Shown piece after piece: positions 36,105-45,197 of a stretch of DNA of 64,000 nucleotides. Origin of the DNA: Bacillus manliponensis (GTDB taxonomy: Bacteria; Bacillota; Bacilli; Bacillales; Bacillaceae_G); the NCBI RefSeq assembly GCF_000712595.1, contig NZ_JOTN01000013.1, forward strand, positions 1-64,000, written 5' to 3'. The stretch's first letter is position 1, and each line of letters starts with the position of its first letter. Both the position numbers and the translations under genes were made by a program. The notes below the pieces were generated by a model. The model was not told the DNA's origin. It was given only the letters and a program-made list of their open reading frames with translations, and made no database searches.

Positions 36105-37127
36105 TTAATATAAACTTAACTTCTTTCCAACGTTATGATTACGTGCTTTTTCATACAATTCATATGCACATGAAATGTCTTCTATTGCCATTCCCATTGG
36201 ATTTAAAATAATTATTTCCTCTTCACTTTCTCTTCCTGCTTTTTTCCCAGAAACGACTTCTCCTAGTTCAGCATATAACATGTCTCTTGAAAATTTACCT
36301 TCTTCAACTAATTGATTAATTACTTTCTTTTCCCGATTAGCTTGATCCCAATCATCTACAATTACTTTATCAGCCTTTAAAAAAGTATCCTTCTCTAAGT
36401 CCATAATTGAGATATTACTAACAAATACACCTTTTTTTAACCATTCTGCTTGAATATAAGGCTTATCTGTAACTGTACATGTTACTAAAACTTCAGCTTC
36501 TTCGACAACGCGTTTAAGGTTAGTACAAACCTCAAACTGTACATTGGTATACCTCATCCCGAATACATCTGCAAGCTCATTTGCTTTATCTGCAGATAAA
36601 TCATATAAGTATACACTTTTGATATCACTGAAATTTTCCAGCATAGATTGCAAATGTTTGTTAGCTATTAAACCACACCCTATAATTGATAAACTTTCAA
36701 AATTTTTCTTTGCCAAATATTGTGCAGCCACTACAGTAACTGCAGCTGTCCTCATCGAGCTAATTACACTACCTTCTAGAATAGCGACTGGAAAGTTTGT
36801 TTCAGGATCATTTAGAATGATTAGTGCACTAGCACGTTCCATGTTTCTTTTTATTGGATTGTTATATTTACTTCCAATCCATTTAATTCCTGACACTGCT
36901 GGTTCACCCAAATATGCAGGCATTGCAATAATTCTATCTGCAATATGCTCCTCTGTTTGATACGTCTTTAAATAAGGTTTCAATGGCTGACTAAAATTCT
37001 TTTCCGAATGTAAAACTAGAGCTCTTCTGACCGCATCTACATAAATTTTAGAACTATTATTACCCAAGCTTAAAATATCTTCTCTATTCAAATAAAGTAT
37101 TTGCGGTTTTGTACAATCCTTTAACAT
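36105..37127 (-). CDS. sbnB: SbnB-type ACEGA dehydrogenase (ornithine cyclodeaminase family)
   Basis: 340 aa. The NAD loop is SIIGCGLIANKHLQ. VSGIKWIGSKYNN, ILNDPETNFPVAILEG and SVISSMRTAAV match SbnB. SbnB oxidatively cleaves ACEGA to L-2,3-diaminopropionate and 2-oxoglutarate. AAGGAG directly abuts the ATG at 37136, so the ATG at 37127 is the better start. It is 4.9 kb from sbnA, separated by the exporter and regulator. Confidence 0.9.
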   Translation of the reverse strand: MLKDCTKPQILYLNREDILSLGNNSSKIYVDAVRRALVLHSEKNFSQPLKPYLKTYQTEEHIADRIIAMPAYLGEPAVSGIKWIGSKYNNPIKRNMERASALIILNDPETNFPVAILEGSVISSMRTAAVTVVAAQYLAKKNFESLSIIGCGLIANKHLQSMLENFSDIKSVYLYDLSADKANELADVFGMRYTNVQFEVCTNLKRVVEEAEVLVTCTVTDKPYIQAEWLKKGVFVSNISIMDLEKDTFLKADKVIVDDWDQANREKKVINQLVEEGKFSRDMLYAELGEVVSGKKAGRESEEEIIILNPMGMAIEDISCAYELYEKARNHNVGKKLSLY

Positions 37128-37250
37128 GTTATTCATCTCCTTCAGCTATTTAGAACATACATATCTATACAAGTATTAATCGCACAATTTTCGGACAAGG
37201 AAGATTACTACGATATGGATAGCACCCACTTTAAACAATCCGTAAGGGCG

Positions 37251-38264
37251 TTAAGTGGTGGGTAAGTTCACTTCATCATGCAACAAACTAATTTGTTGAT
37301 AAATTTGTTTTTCGATTCTAATAACCTCTTCTAACTTCTGTTTAAAAGACCTTATTAAGTTCTCTGGACCTTTTTTCTTTAAATTAGCTTGAATGATAAG
37401 GAAAGACATCTGTCTTGTAACTGCAAGAGACTCTTCCATATAACTAACCAAAGTACTCATATCATATGGAAACAGATTCTTATACTTATTTAAGTAATAT
37501 ATCATTCCCTCTCTACTATAAATAAAGGAAGTATTAAACCTTCTTAATAAGTAATTCCAATTATCTTCTATACTTTCTTTACGCTCCATCGCTGAAGAAA
37601 TTACAACATCTAGTTCCTCATAAAATTTCCCAAGCGCTTTCTTCCCTACAAGATTTGAAACGCCATCAAATGTAAAAGATCCCTTTAAATATTGGTCGGT
37701 TTTCATTAATAGTTCATTTCTGATAAGGCTCATAATATCTTTAGATTTTTCCTTTAAGTGATTAGAGTCTATTTCTAATTGAATAACTTCACCAATCTGT
37801 ACAATGCCATCAGGTTGAGCAGCTTTTAAAATAAGTTTTATAGGTATTAAGCCCCTATATCCAAAATATTGATCTTTAACTCTTACACTATCACCTTCTA
37901 CACCTACAATATTTAAATAATGATAATCATGAACATTTGGGAAAGATGGATACTCACTTGAAAGAGTTTGAATGTTAACACATAATAAAAATAAACCTTT
38001 ATTTTGCTTTAAAAGCTTATATAACTCTTCTTTACTAACTCTATACCGACTAATTTTTATATATTGTGCCAACCATCCTAACGAATTTGGAGATTCCGCT
38101 TCCAGCTCAAACGTAATATCTAATTCAGTATTACTGTAGATATAACCAAACGATAAATGCTTTAAAATCAGATGCTCTAATCCATACTGCTCTAACAAAA
38201 GAGCCATACTATTCCAATAACAGTTTACTCCTCTTCTATAATGTTCATAAGCATTATTCCCCAT
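37251..38264 (-). CDS. BtrH-type Cys acyltransferase
   Basis: 337 aa. The N-terminal BtrH_N domain (papain-like) has Cys15 in RGVNCYWNSMALLLEQYGLE and His in VHDYHYLNIVGVEG. BtrH moves an acyl group from a carrier protein to an aminoglycoside amine. Here it may release or amide-couple a carrier-bound unit. The C-terminal helical half has no assigned fold. It overlaps the oxygenase gene by 11 bp. Confidence 0.8.
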   Translation of the reverse strand: MGNNAYEHYRRGVNCYWNSMALLLEQYGLEHLILKHLSFGYIYSNTELDITFELEAESPNSLGWLAQYIKISRYRVSKEELYKLLKQNKGLFLLCVNIQTLSSEYPSFPNVHDYHYLNIVGVEGDSVRVKDQYFGYRGLIPIKLILKAAQPDGIVQIGEVIQLEIDSNHLKEKSKDIMSLIRNELLMKTDQYLKGSFTFDGVSNLVGKKALGKFYEELDVVISSAMERKESIEDNWNYLLRRFNTSFIYSREGMIYYLNKYKNLFPYDMSTLVSYMEESLAVTRQMSFLIIQANLKKKGPENLIRSFKQKLEEVIRIEKQIYQQISLLHDEVNLPTT

Positions 38265-39294
38265 TTAATACTAACTCCTTATACCCTTTATTTTTTTGGC
38301 CTAGTATTACATTGACTGGGGTACATATGCGTTTTCCAAAACTCCTAGATGCTACAGAAGCATGAATATCCCTAACCACAAACATTCTCTGTAACCAACG
38401 ATCTTCTCCATCATATTTAGGTATAAATCCCGTTCTAGCGTGTATTGCTTTTTTATTGTCAACTATTAATAATTCACCTTTTTGAAGAATTACGCCTATA
38501 GACGCATTTAAAAGTTCCTTCTTTAAGCAATCTAATGCCCATGCAGCTAATTCATTTTGAGGTTCCATTAAATAAAAGTCCATACAAATTTCTGGATCTA
38601 ATAATGCTCCGCTTAGTACTGGTATTGTTTGAACTAACTCACCTTGATCCCCATTGCCAAATGAAGACGGGGGGTTAATTGCGTATAGTGGCTCTCTTAA
38701 TATTTCTATCGCATCATTGGGTAGATGTTTTAAAACTCTTCTGATAGAAGAAGTGATAGTCTTTGCTTTATTATCTCTGTCCGGTTTAACACAATACAAA
38801 GCTAAAAAATCTGGTTTATATGGATGAAATCCATCCTCTGTGTGAAATTCTAACAAATCAGATCCAGTATTCTCCTGTTTCTTTTCCTGACCTTTTACTG
38901 GACAGATGTTTTGAATTAATAGCCCACCTTTTTCATCTTCATATGCTAGAGGTTCTCCTAAACAAAGCATAAATAGCAATAATACATATTCACTTACATT
39001 TGTCATCTTTCCCTTAGCAAACTCACCTTTCTCAGGTGTAATTGGCAAAATAGCATCAGTAGGTAAATTAGAAAATTTAATTGTTCCATATAAATTAGAA
39101 GACCGCTTAAATGAAACAAGCTCTTTTAGAATCCTAACTGGCATTTTACTTTTCACTACTTCTAATTCATTCAAGAATGCATCATCTACTTCATCAAACC
39201 TGTTTAAACGTGGAAGCTCATCAATTATTTTTTCTAATTGTAATTTCTCACTTTCCTCTAGCTCAAATTCCCAAGAACCATTGTAATCCATCAT
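38254..39294 (-). CDS. clavaminate-synthase-like Fe/2-oxoglutarate oxygenase
   Basis: 346 aa. The iron site is His151-x-Glu153 in LEFHTEDGFHPYKPDF, with the distal His in AIHARTGF and the 2-oxoglutarate Arg in WLQRMFVVRD. The H-x-E form marks the CAS-like family, which includes VioC and MppO beta-hydroxylases of arginine-type amino acids. It probably hydroxylates an amino acid in this pathway. Start and end overlap the neighbours, so the genes are translationally coupled. Confidence 0.85.
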   Translation of the reverse strand: MMDYNGSWEFELEESEKLQLEKIIDELPRLNRFDEVDDAFLNELEVVKSKMPVRILKELVSFKRSSNLYGTIKFSNLPTDAILPITPEKGEFAKGKMTNVSEYVLLLFMLCLGEPLAYEDEKGGLLIQNICPVKGQEKKQENTGSDLLEFHTEDGFHPYKPDFLALYCVKPDRDNKAKTITSSIRRVLKHLPNDAIEILREPLYAINPPSSFGNGDQGELVQTIPVLSGALLDPEICMDFYLMEPQNELAAWALDCLKKELLNASIGVILQKGELLIVDNKKAIHARTGFIPKYDGEDRWLQRMFVVRDIHASVASRSFGKRICTPVNVILGQKNKGYKELVLNGE

Positions 39295-40505
39295 TAGTCT
39301 TCATTCCTTTCTAATCCTATTCTCATTTCACGTGCTTTTTGCTGAAAGAAACTATTAATAGAGTAAGGGCTAAACTCGCTAATAAAATCATCAAATTTTG
39401 AGAAACTCATACTATTCTTAGAATCTTTCGCAACACAAAAAATATTATTTTTAGTTATTTTCCACTTAATTTTTCCATTAATGTATTTATTAAAGCACTT
39501 TATACTTTCCTCTATGCAGAACTTTAACGGACTGAACCACCCACCTTGTACCACCAAATTTGTCCATTCTCTATCAAGAGATGATTTGACTCTTAATTCC
39601 TCATCTGTCAAAATCATTTCCTCTAACAATAAATGTGACTGGTGGATCAACATAGCTGCAGGTGCTTCTCTTATTTCTGGATTCTTAACCCCAAAACTAC
39701 TATCCTCTAGACCAGCATATCTCCCAATACCGTAACCAGAGAGCAAATCATTTAAAGTTTCAATAATCTCCTTTAAACTTAATTCTTGACCATTAATTTT
39801 ATATGGTAAGCCATCTTTAAAAGTTAACTCCAGGTAGCAGTCCTTCGTATTGTTTCTAATACTTGTCCATTTAAATACATCATTTGGTATTTCTATTTCA
39901 GTGTATTCTAATGTATCGTTCTCAATTACCCTGCACCACAGATTTTCATCAACAGAATATTTAGAGTAATCAGATACCGATATACCTAATTCTTTTTCAA
40001 TAATCCTTTTCTTTTCTTCTCGCGTCACATACTCTCCAATTGCTGGACAAAAAATGTTAGCTTGAGGATAGTTTGCCATAATGGAAAGGTTAAAACGCAT
40101 GGCTGAATTTTGATAAGGTGTTGAGTTATGAACAATTAATGAGCTATTAACCTCTTTAGCATATTCACACACTATTTTTGAGAACATTGGTCGAGTATAG
40201 CTTGAAGAAACAGGGAAATGATTATTATACAGAGCATTTGACATTATCCCTAGTTTGACATACTCCTCACACAACTCATCTTTTGCCTCAATAGTTACGA
40301 GATGAATGTCTAGTAATTGAGCTAACTTGGATAAATCTTTAGGAATTTTTTGCCCAACATCAATTAAAATTGCATGTGTTTCAATATCGTTCAATTTTAA
40401 TTGATACGCAGTATATAAACTATCTAAACCTCCTGAAAATAATAATGTAGCAATATTTCTTTTAAAATTCGTTAAGTCTTTCCATTCTCCATAAATATTA
40501 CCCAT
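39294..40505 (-). CDS. argininosuccinate synthetase-like enzyme
   Basis: 403 aa, the ArgG length. ATP loop TLLFSGGLDSLYTAYQL; C-terminal YSVDENLWCRVIENDTLEYT and DVFKWT match ArgG. The citrulline/aspartate motif GxTxKGNDxxRF is changed to NSTPYQNSAMRF, so substrates are probably not citrulline plus aspartate. I infer adenylation of a ureido- or amide-type carbonyl and coupling to an amine, giving a guanidine- or amidine-like group. Confidence 0.8.
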   Translation of the reverse strand: MGNIYGEWKDLTNFKRNIATLLFSGGLDSLYTAYQLKLNDIETHAILIDVGQKIPKDLSKLAQLLDIHLVTIEAKDELCEEYVKLGIMSNALYNNHFPVSSSYTRPMFSKIVCEYAKEVNSSLIVHNSTPYQNSAMRFNLSIMANYPQANIFCPAIGEYVTREEKKRIIEKELGISVSDYSKYSVDENLWCRVIENDTLEYTEIEIPNDVFKWTSIRNNTKDCYLELTFKDGLPYKINGQELSLKEIIETLNDLLSGYGIGRYAGLEDSSFGVKNPEIREAPAAMLIHQSHLLLEEMILTDEELRVKSSLDREWTNLVVQGGWFSPLKFCIEESIKCFNKYINGKIKWKITKNNIFCVAKDSKNSMSFSKFDDFISEFSPYSINSFFQQKAREMRIGLERNED

Positions 40506-40566
40506 ATATACCTCCGACCTTATCTAAAAAATCTTTATACTTTATCCGAATGAATACCAACACAAT

Positions 40567-40803
40567 CTATTGTTTATTAATAAATTCTACAACTTTATTA
40601 ATAGATGAAAAGTTATCTATTACAATTTCTTCCTCTTTAAATTTCACATTTTTCAAACCCTCAACGTAACCAATTAATTTCATAACACTCAATGAATTGA
40701 GAACTCCTGTAGTTATTAAATCGAGATCACCTGGTATAGTGTCTATAGACTCCTCCATAAATACCTCATCTTTGATAAACTCTTCTATACGTTTTGCTAG
40801 CAT
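40567..40803 (-). CDS. acyl carrier protein 3
   Basis: Phosphopantetheine Ser37 in TTGVLNSLSVMKLIGYVEGL. AGGAGG inside a longer frame places the start at the ATG 40803 (78 aa), right after the AMP ligase stop. That ligase is the likely loader of this carrier. Confidence 0.85.
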   Translation of the reverse strand: MLAKRIEEFIKDEVFMEESIDTIPGDLDLITTGVLNSLSVMKLIGYVEGLKNVKFKEEEIVIDNFSSINKVVEFINKQ

Positions 40804-40805
40804 AA

Positions 40806-42317
40806 TTACCCTCCTAAACATTCCTGTAATAATTTTCTATCAATCTTTCCAGTACTAGTCTTAGGTAAATGATTCTCTATAAAAATAAATTTAGACGGTA
40901 TAGCATGAGGCTCTAAATATTTAGAACAGTATACTCTCATCTCTAAAGAATTAATAACTGTATTACTATTAACAATCGAAATAAGACTTCCTTTATACAT
41001 ACATACAAAGACTTCATTAATTGCCTCATGTTTAGATACTAAATCTCGCACTTCTGAAAGATATACTCTCTTCCCCTGAACCTTTACCATGTCATCTTTT
41101 CGGCCCATATAATAAAAGAGATCATTTTCAAATTTCACCAAATCACCAGTTGGAAAGTATTTTAAAATTGAATCCTCCCCAAGAAATTTAAATGTAGTAT
41201 CTATTGATTTGTTAACATAGCATTTTAACATTGTAGATGAATTTACATACAGTTCACCTACTTCCCCCTCTTTACAAGGTAATAAATCCTGATTTAACAC
41301 ACACACTTCTACATGTTTTAATGGTTTACCAATTGGTAAACGCTTCATGCCCTCTACATTTTGAGGAAGAAAGAATGCTAATGCTTCATTTACCTCTGTA
41401 CTCCCATAAAAATTCACAATATGCGCATGTTGAAATGCACTTCTGACCATTTGTATATTGCCAGACGGTAATGCTTCTCCAGCTAATCCTAAAAAACGAA
41501 CCGATTTATAATCCTGATTTTTTTCATTTAGGAGTAATTTCAATGATGAGGGGACCAAATGTAAAACACTTACCTGTTCTTCCGTAATTAGTTGATTTAA
41601 ATATCGTGGATTATTCCTTTGTTCATTAGATGTAAGTACACACATTCCTCCTAAGGAAAATGGAATGAACAATGAAAATAAAGACATATCAAAATACAAT
41701 GGAGCATGGCACAAAAATTTATCATTAGATGTAACTCCTAAGAAATCGCCTCCCCATTTAATAAATTCCAATAAACTTTTTCTTTGTAAAACAACCCCTT
41801 TTTTCACTCCCGTTGAACCTGAAGTAAAGAAAATAAAAGACTCATTATCATCTTCTATATCTGTACTAATATAATCCGTAGAAAAGCATTGTATATCTTT
41901 CAAGTCACATACTGCGCTTGAATCTTTGAAGACCTCTAATGAAAAAATAGATTGTTCTTGAAATGTACTTGGTCCATAAAATTTATACATTTTTTCATCG
42001 ACTACAAAACATTTTATTTCTGAAACTTTTTTTATCTCGTTAACTATCGTTTGATCTTGTCCTGGATTTAATGGTACACATACTGCCCCAACTTTTAGTG
42101 CCGCTAGATAAGTTATTACATTATGAATAGGATTATTTGTTAAAATACCTACTCTATCTCCTACCAAGATATCTCGGGATTTTAAAGCATTCGCTAGCTG
42201 ATCGGATAATAAATCGATATCTTTATACCTGTATCTCTTTTTCTGAAATTGATAAGCTACTCTACTTCCATACTGAAAGGTTGCATTTTTTAAAAAAACC
42301 TGAAGACTCTCTCTCAC
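40806..42317 (-). CDS. AMP-dependent amino-acid/acyl ligase
   Basis: 503 aa adenylation enzyme with all motifs: FFTSGSTGVKKGVVLQ, NFYGSTEVNEALAF, YFPTGDLVKFENDLFYYMGR and LPKTSTGKIDRKLLQ (catalytic Lys). GTG start with upstream GGGG. It presumably activates an amino acid and loads the carrier protein encoded directly after it. First gene of the operon down to 36105. Confidence 0.88.
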   Translation of the reverse strand: MRESLQVFLKNATFQYGSRVAYQFQKKRYRYKDIDLLSDQLANALKSRDILVGDRVGILTNNPIHNVITYLAALKVGAVCVPLNPGQDQTIVNEIKKVSEIKCFVVDEKMYKFYGPSTFQEQSIFSLEVFKDSSAVCDLKDIQCFSTDYISTDIEDDNESFIFFTSGSTGVKKGVVLQRKSLLEFIKWGGDFLGVTSNDKFLCHAPLYFDMSLFSLFIPFSLGGMCVLTSNEQRNNPRYLNQLITEEQVSVLHLVPSSLKLLLNEKNQDYKSVRFLGLAGEALPSGNIQMVRSAFQHAHIVNFYGSTEVNEALAFFLPQNVEGMKRLPIGKPLKHVEVCVLNQDLLPCKEGEVGELYVNSSTMLKCYVNKSIDTTFKFLGEDSILKYFPTGDLVKFENDLFYYMGRKDDMVKVQGKRVYLSEVRDLVSKHEAINEVFVCMYKGSLISIVNSNTVINSLEMRVYCSKYLEPHAIPSKFIFIENHLPKTSTGKIDRKLLQECLGG

Positions 42318-42535
42318 CTTACCCCGTCCTTTGTTTTTTATTATAGTTTCACATTTATATCACCTCTTTTAAATTAATTTAGTGTTAAAGTAACATTAAT
42401 TAACAATTAACAATACTTAACACCTGAAAGCTCTTTGGCAATTAACACATAATTAACATTGAAGTTATTTTAAAACCCATGTGAAAAATCGTAATTTCAA
42501 TCTATTATAAAAGAAAAACACGGAGTTGATATTCA

Positions 42536-42928
42536 ATGCCCAATAAAACTGTAATAAGTTCAAATTCTCCTTTTGAAAATTATTTAGGATCATCTCGAGC
42601 TGTTAAAGTAGGAAATATTATTGCAATCGCTGGCACTGCACCCATTGATCCTAACAATAAAGGTGTAGCTAATAATGTTTATGATCAAACAAAGAGTTGT
42701 ATTGAAATTATTAAAAATGCTGTAGAAGAAATGGGACTTTCCCTTGAAAATATTGTACGTACAAAAATTTATCTTACAGATATGAAGAATGTAGATGAAG
42801 CTGCAAAAGCACATAAAGAATACTTTGATCAAATCAAACCAGCATGTACAGTCTTTGAAGTTAACAGATTTATTAAAGAAGAATGGCTTGTAGAAATTGA
42901 AGCAGATTGTATAGTTCCTGAAGAATAA
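42536..42928 (+). CDS. Rid-family protein with Arg-to-Cys change
   Basis: 130 aa, YjgF/RidA fold: SSRAVKVGNIIAIAGTAPID and IVRTKIYLTDMKNVDEAAKA. The catalytic Arg of RidA (around position 105) is Cys104 in KPACTVFEVN, so ordinary enamine/imine deaminase activity is doubtful. Members of Rid subclasses without that Arg exist. It stands alone on the plus strand, with a terminator at 42980, and is likely to handle a reactive imine made by the PLP or flavin enzymes here. Confidence 0.85.
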   Translation: MPNKTVISSNSPFENYLGSSRAVKVGNIIAIAGTAPIDPNNKGVANNVYDQTKSCIEIIKNAVEEMGLSLENIVRTKIYLTDMKNVDEAAKAHKEYFDQIKPACTVFEVNRFIKEEWLVEIEADCIVPEE

Positions 42929-43713
42929 ATTCTCTATAGAAAGACATTTTAGCACCTTATATACAGCTAAAATTAAAAGACCCAATGTTGTACTTTTATT
43001 TTATAAATAAAAGTACAACATTGGGTTGTTCTCCTACAGACTTATTAAATATTTTATTGATACTTTACTATTTACGTTTTATTATTCGTTATATTATCTG
43101 TTATTTAATATATAATAAATAATAAATTTATAACACTTGTAATCCTAGGTTACCTTTTAAATCTCTTAAAAAATATGAATTAATCATTTTGATATAACAT
43201 TAAATCAGCTACAATTTTGTTAAATCTGGGCATTTATTCTATTCGTACTTTTAATATTTATCCAGCTACTTTCAACTTATCTTTCATAATCAATTAAAAG
43301 AAAAAACCTTGACTTAATTACACTAAAAAATAAAATTAAATTAGAAGGATTACGAATAATAAAGTCGAATTTAATAAATTGATAGAATACTCTTTTTTGT
43401 TAAAAATAAGAGCATTTACATGTCCTTGCTTTCTAACAAGATATTACGACTAAAATAGGGCTATATTCCAATCAATCGCAATCACATGCTCCTGCTCTCC
43501 TAAATAATTGCTTATATTGCTTAGTATATGATAATCAAATATCATGTACAGTGCTTTTGGTATTAATATCACATAACTTCGTTACCTTTTTACATATCAC
43601 CGAATGTTAAAAAGATGTAACCGTTGATCTTATATCAATACACCACGAACTACCAATTCCATAAGAGCACATTAAATATATATCGGTCTATAAATACCAT
43701 ATGTATTATGTTA
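42929..43713. other. gene-free region between Rid gene and regulator operon
   Basis: 785 bp, AT-rich. Apart from the terminator at 42980-43026 I find no open frame or RNA. It should hold the termination site of the regulator operon. Confidence 0.45.
42980..43026. terminator. bidirectional rho-independent terminator
   Basis: A 22-bp perfect stem (42980-43001, 43005-43026) with a three-base TAT loop and T-rich continuation, after the Rid gene. Confidence 0.9.
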
Positions 43714-44436
43714 CTAAAGACCTACCAAGAATTCATTACCTTCACCAATTAAAGTGTACCCAATACTTTTTCGGTGAATTAGTAGATTGAAATTTTTCTG
43801 ATTAGTATGCAATTTCTTACGGAGTTTATATATATACTGCCTAACTGTCTCATTAGTAGTATACTCATCCCAAATTGCAAGTAAGATTTCTTCAGTTGTA
43901 ACAAATCGATCTCTCGTATCGATGAAAAACATAAGCATCTCAAATTCTTTTCCAGCTAAGGGTAATATTTTCCCATTATTATTTAAATATCTCATATCAA
44001 TATTTAAAGATATATTAGGATAAATATTAATAATATTTTTAGAATGTTTATCATGTCTGTTTAACTGAATCATATAATTATAAAAACAATCGAAATATTC
44101 ACCCGCTTGATGATCTGTATAAATATCAAAGGACATGGTAGAATTTTTTTTCAAAAATTCTACCTCTGTTTGCTGCTTATTAATACTATGTTCAAAAAGG
44201 ACCATCGTAGGGATGCTTTTAAAGCCCTTTTTAAAATTACGAAACTGCTTTACTTCTTCAAAGTCTAAATCTTTAAGATGCCATACAATCCCATTAAAGT
44301 AACTCTGTTGATCTTTTAATATATAATTTAAAGAAGTTATATCTCCTACATGAACTATTTCCCAATTGTCATGATATGCAATCTTCCTAGCTGATTTAAG
44401 TACAAATAGTTCAGTACTAATAACTGCAACTTTCAT
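43714..44436 (-). CDS. orphan OmpR-type regulator with degenerate receiver
   Basis: About 240 aa. The C-terminal winged helix is clear (LAGKEFEMLMFFIDTRDRFV, ETVRQYIYKLRKKLHTNQKN). The N-terminal receiver-like half lacks the phospho-Asp: GIVWHLKDLD has Trp where Asp should lie. AGGGGTGAGG inside the longer frame fixes the start at ATG 44436. No sensor kinase nearby. It is likely to be a cluster-specific regulator read out by a ligand or partner. Confidence 0.82.
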   Translation of the reverse strand: MKVAVISTELFVLKSARKIAYHDNWEIVHVGDITSLNYILKDQQSYFNGIVWHLKDLDFEEVKQFRNFKKGFKSIPTMVLFEHSINKQQTEVEFLKKNSTMSFDIYTDHQAGEYFDCFYNYMIQLNRHDKHSKNIINIYPNISLNIDMRYLNNNGKILPLAGKEFEMLMFFIDTRDRFVTTEEILLAIWDEYTTNETVRQYIYKLRKKLHTNQKNFNLLIHRKSIGYTLIGEGNEFLVGL

Positions 44437-44460
44437 ATCCTCACCCCTACGCATTTTATA

Positions 44461-44877
44461 TTATGTCAAATCATGCTCCAATATAACTTGTGCTATCGAA
44501 TATTCCAGAGAGTGAGAAAGTGACACAAAAGCTTTCAATTTTTTCTCGATTACCACTCTGTTAACTTGGTTACAGTATGTGAGATATGGCTCTCCAGAAT
44601 CTTTATTTAATACCACAACATCCTTTAAACAAAATCCGGACCCTATACCCGTACCCAGCGCTTTTAAGAAAGCTTCTTTTGCTGAGAATCTTGCTGCAAA
44701 ATGTTGAGATGGTTTATGTTTGTTACTACAATATGCAATTTCCTCTGAAGTAAAAATTTTATTTAAAAATTTCAAACCGTGCTTTTCAATAGAAGATTCT
44801 ATCTCATTAATGCTTTGAATATCTATTCCTATACCGTATACATTAGTTACAAATGGAACTACGTTATTTTGATTCAT
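44461..44877 (-). CDS. acpS: 4'-phosphopantetheinyl transferase (AcpS type)
   Basis: 138 aa with GIGIDIQSINEIE and FAARFSAKEAFLKALGTGIG, the two AcpS motifs. It converts apo- to holo-carrier proteins using CoA. A second AcpS inside a cluster with four carrier proteins indicates dedicated activation. Confidence 0.92.
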   Translation of the reverse strand: MNQNNVVPFVTNVYGIGIDIQSINEIESSIEKHGLKFLNKIFTSEEIAYCSNKHKPSQHFAARFSAKEAFLKALGTGIGSGFCLKDVVVLNKDSGEPYLTYCNQVNRVVIEKKLKAFVSLSHSLEYSIAQVILEHDLT

Positions 44878-44925
44878 CTTTAATCTCGACTCCTAAATCG
44901 TCTAATCTTGTTATAAACATAGCAT

Positions 44926-45174
44926 CTATCTTAATTCTAAAATGTATTCTGTAATGGCATTGATACTTTCTAAATTACCAGGATCTAGCTCTTCCATATC
45001 AAATTCAATTTCACATTCTTCTTCTAATGCTAACAACAATTCAATTACACCTGTTGAATCTAACCCTAGATCTTCAAAAATATTTGCATCTTCTTTAATC
45101 TCATTCTTCTGCAACTCTAGTTGCTTCGCCACAATTTCTGTTACTAAATCCTTCAAATTTTCAACTGTATTCAT
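44926..45174 (-). CDS. acyl carrier protein 4
   Basis: 82 aa, Ser40 in FEDLGLDSTGVIELLLALEE; acidic helix II. GGAGG before ATG. It lies next to AcpS and the ACAD pair, so it may carry the substrate of those dehydrogenases. Confidence 0.9.
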   Translation of the reverse strand: MNTVENLKDLVTEIVAKQLELQKNEIKEDANIFEDLGLDSTGVIELLLALEEECEIEFDMEELDPGNLESINAITEYILELR

Positions 45175-45197
45175 AGTTATTACCTCCTAATACTTTT

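Noticed and set aside
29252-37127. Staphyloferrin B siderophore cluster
   Set aside because: sbnA, sbnB and sbnI relatives are present, but no IucA/IucC-type synthetase or siderophore receptor is seen. Diaminopropionate is used for another purpose.
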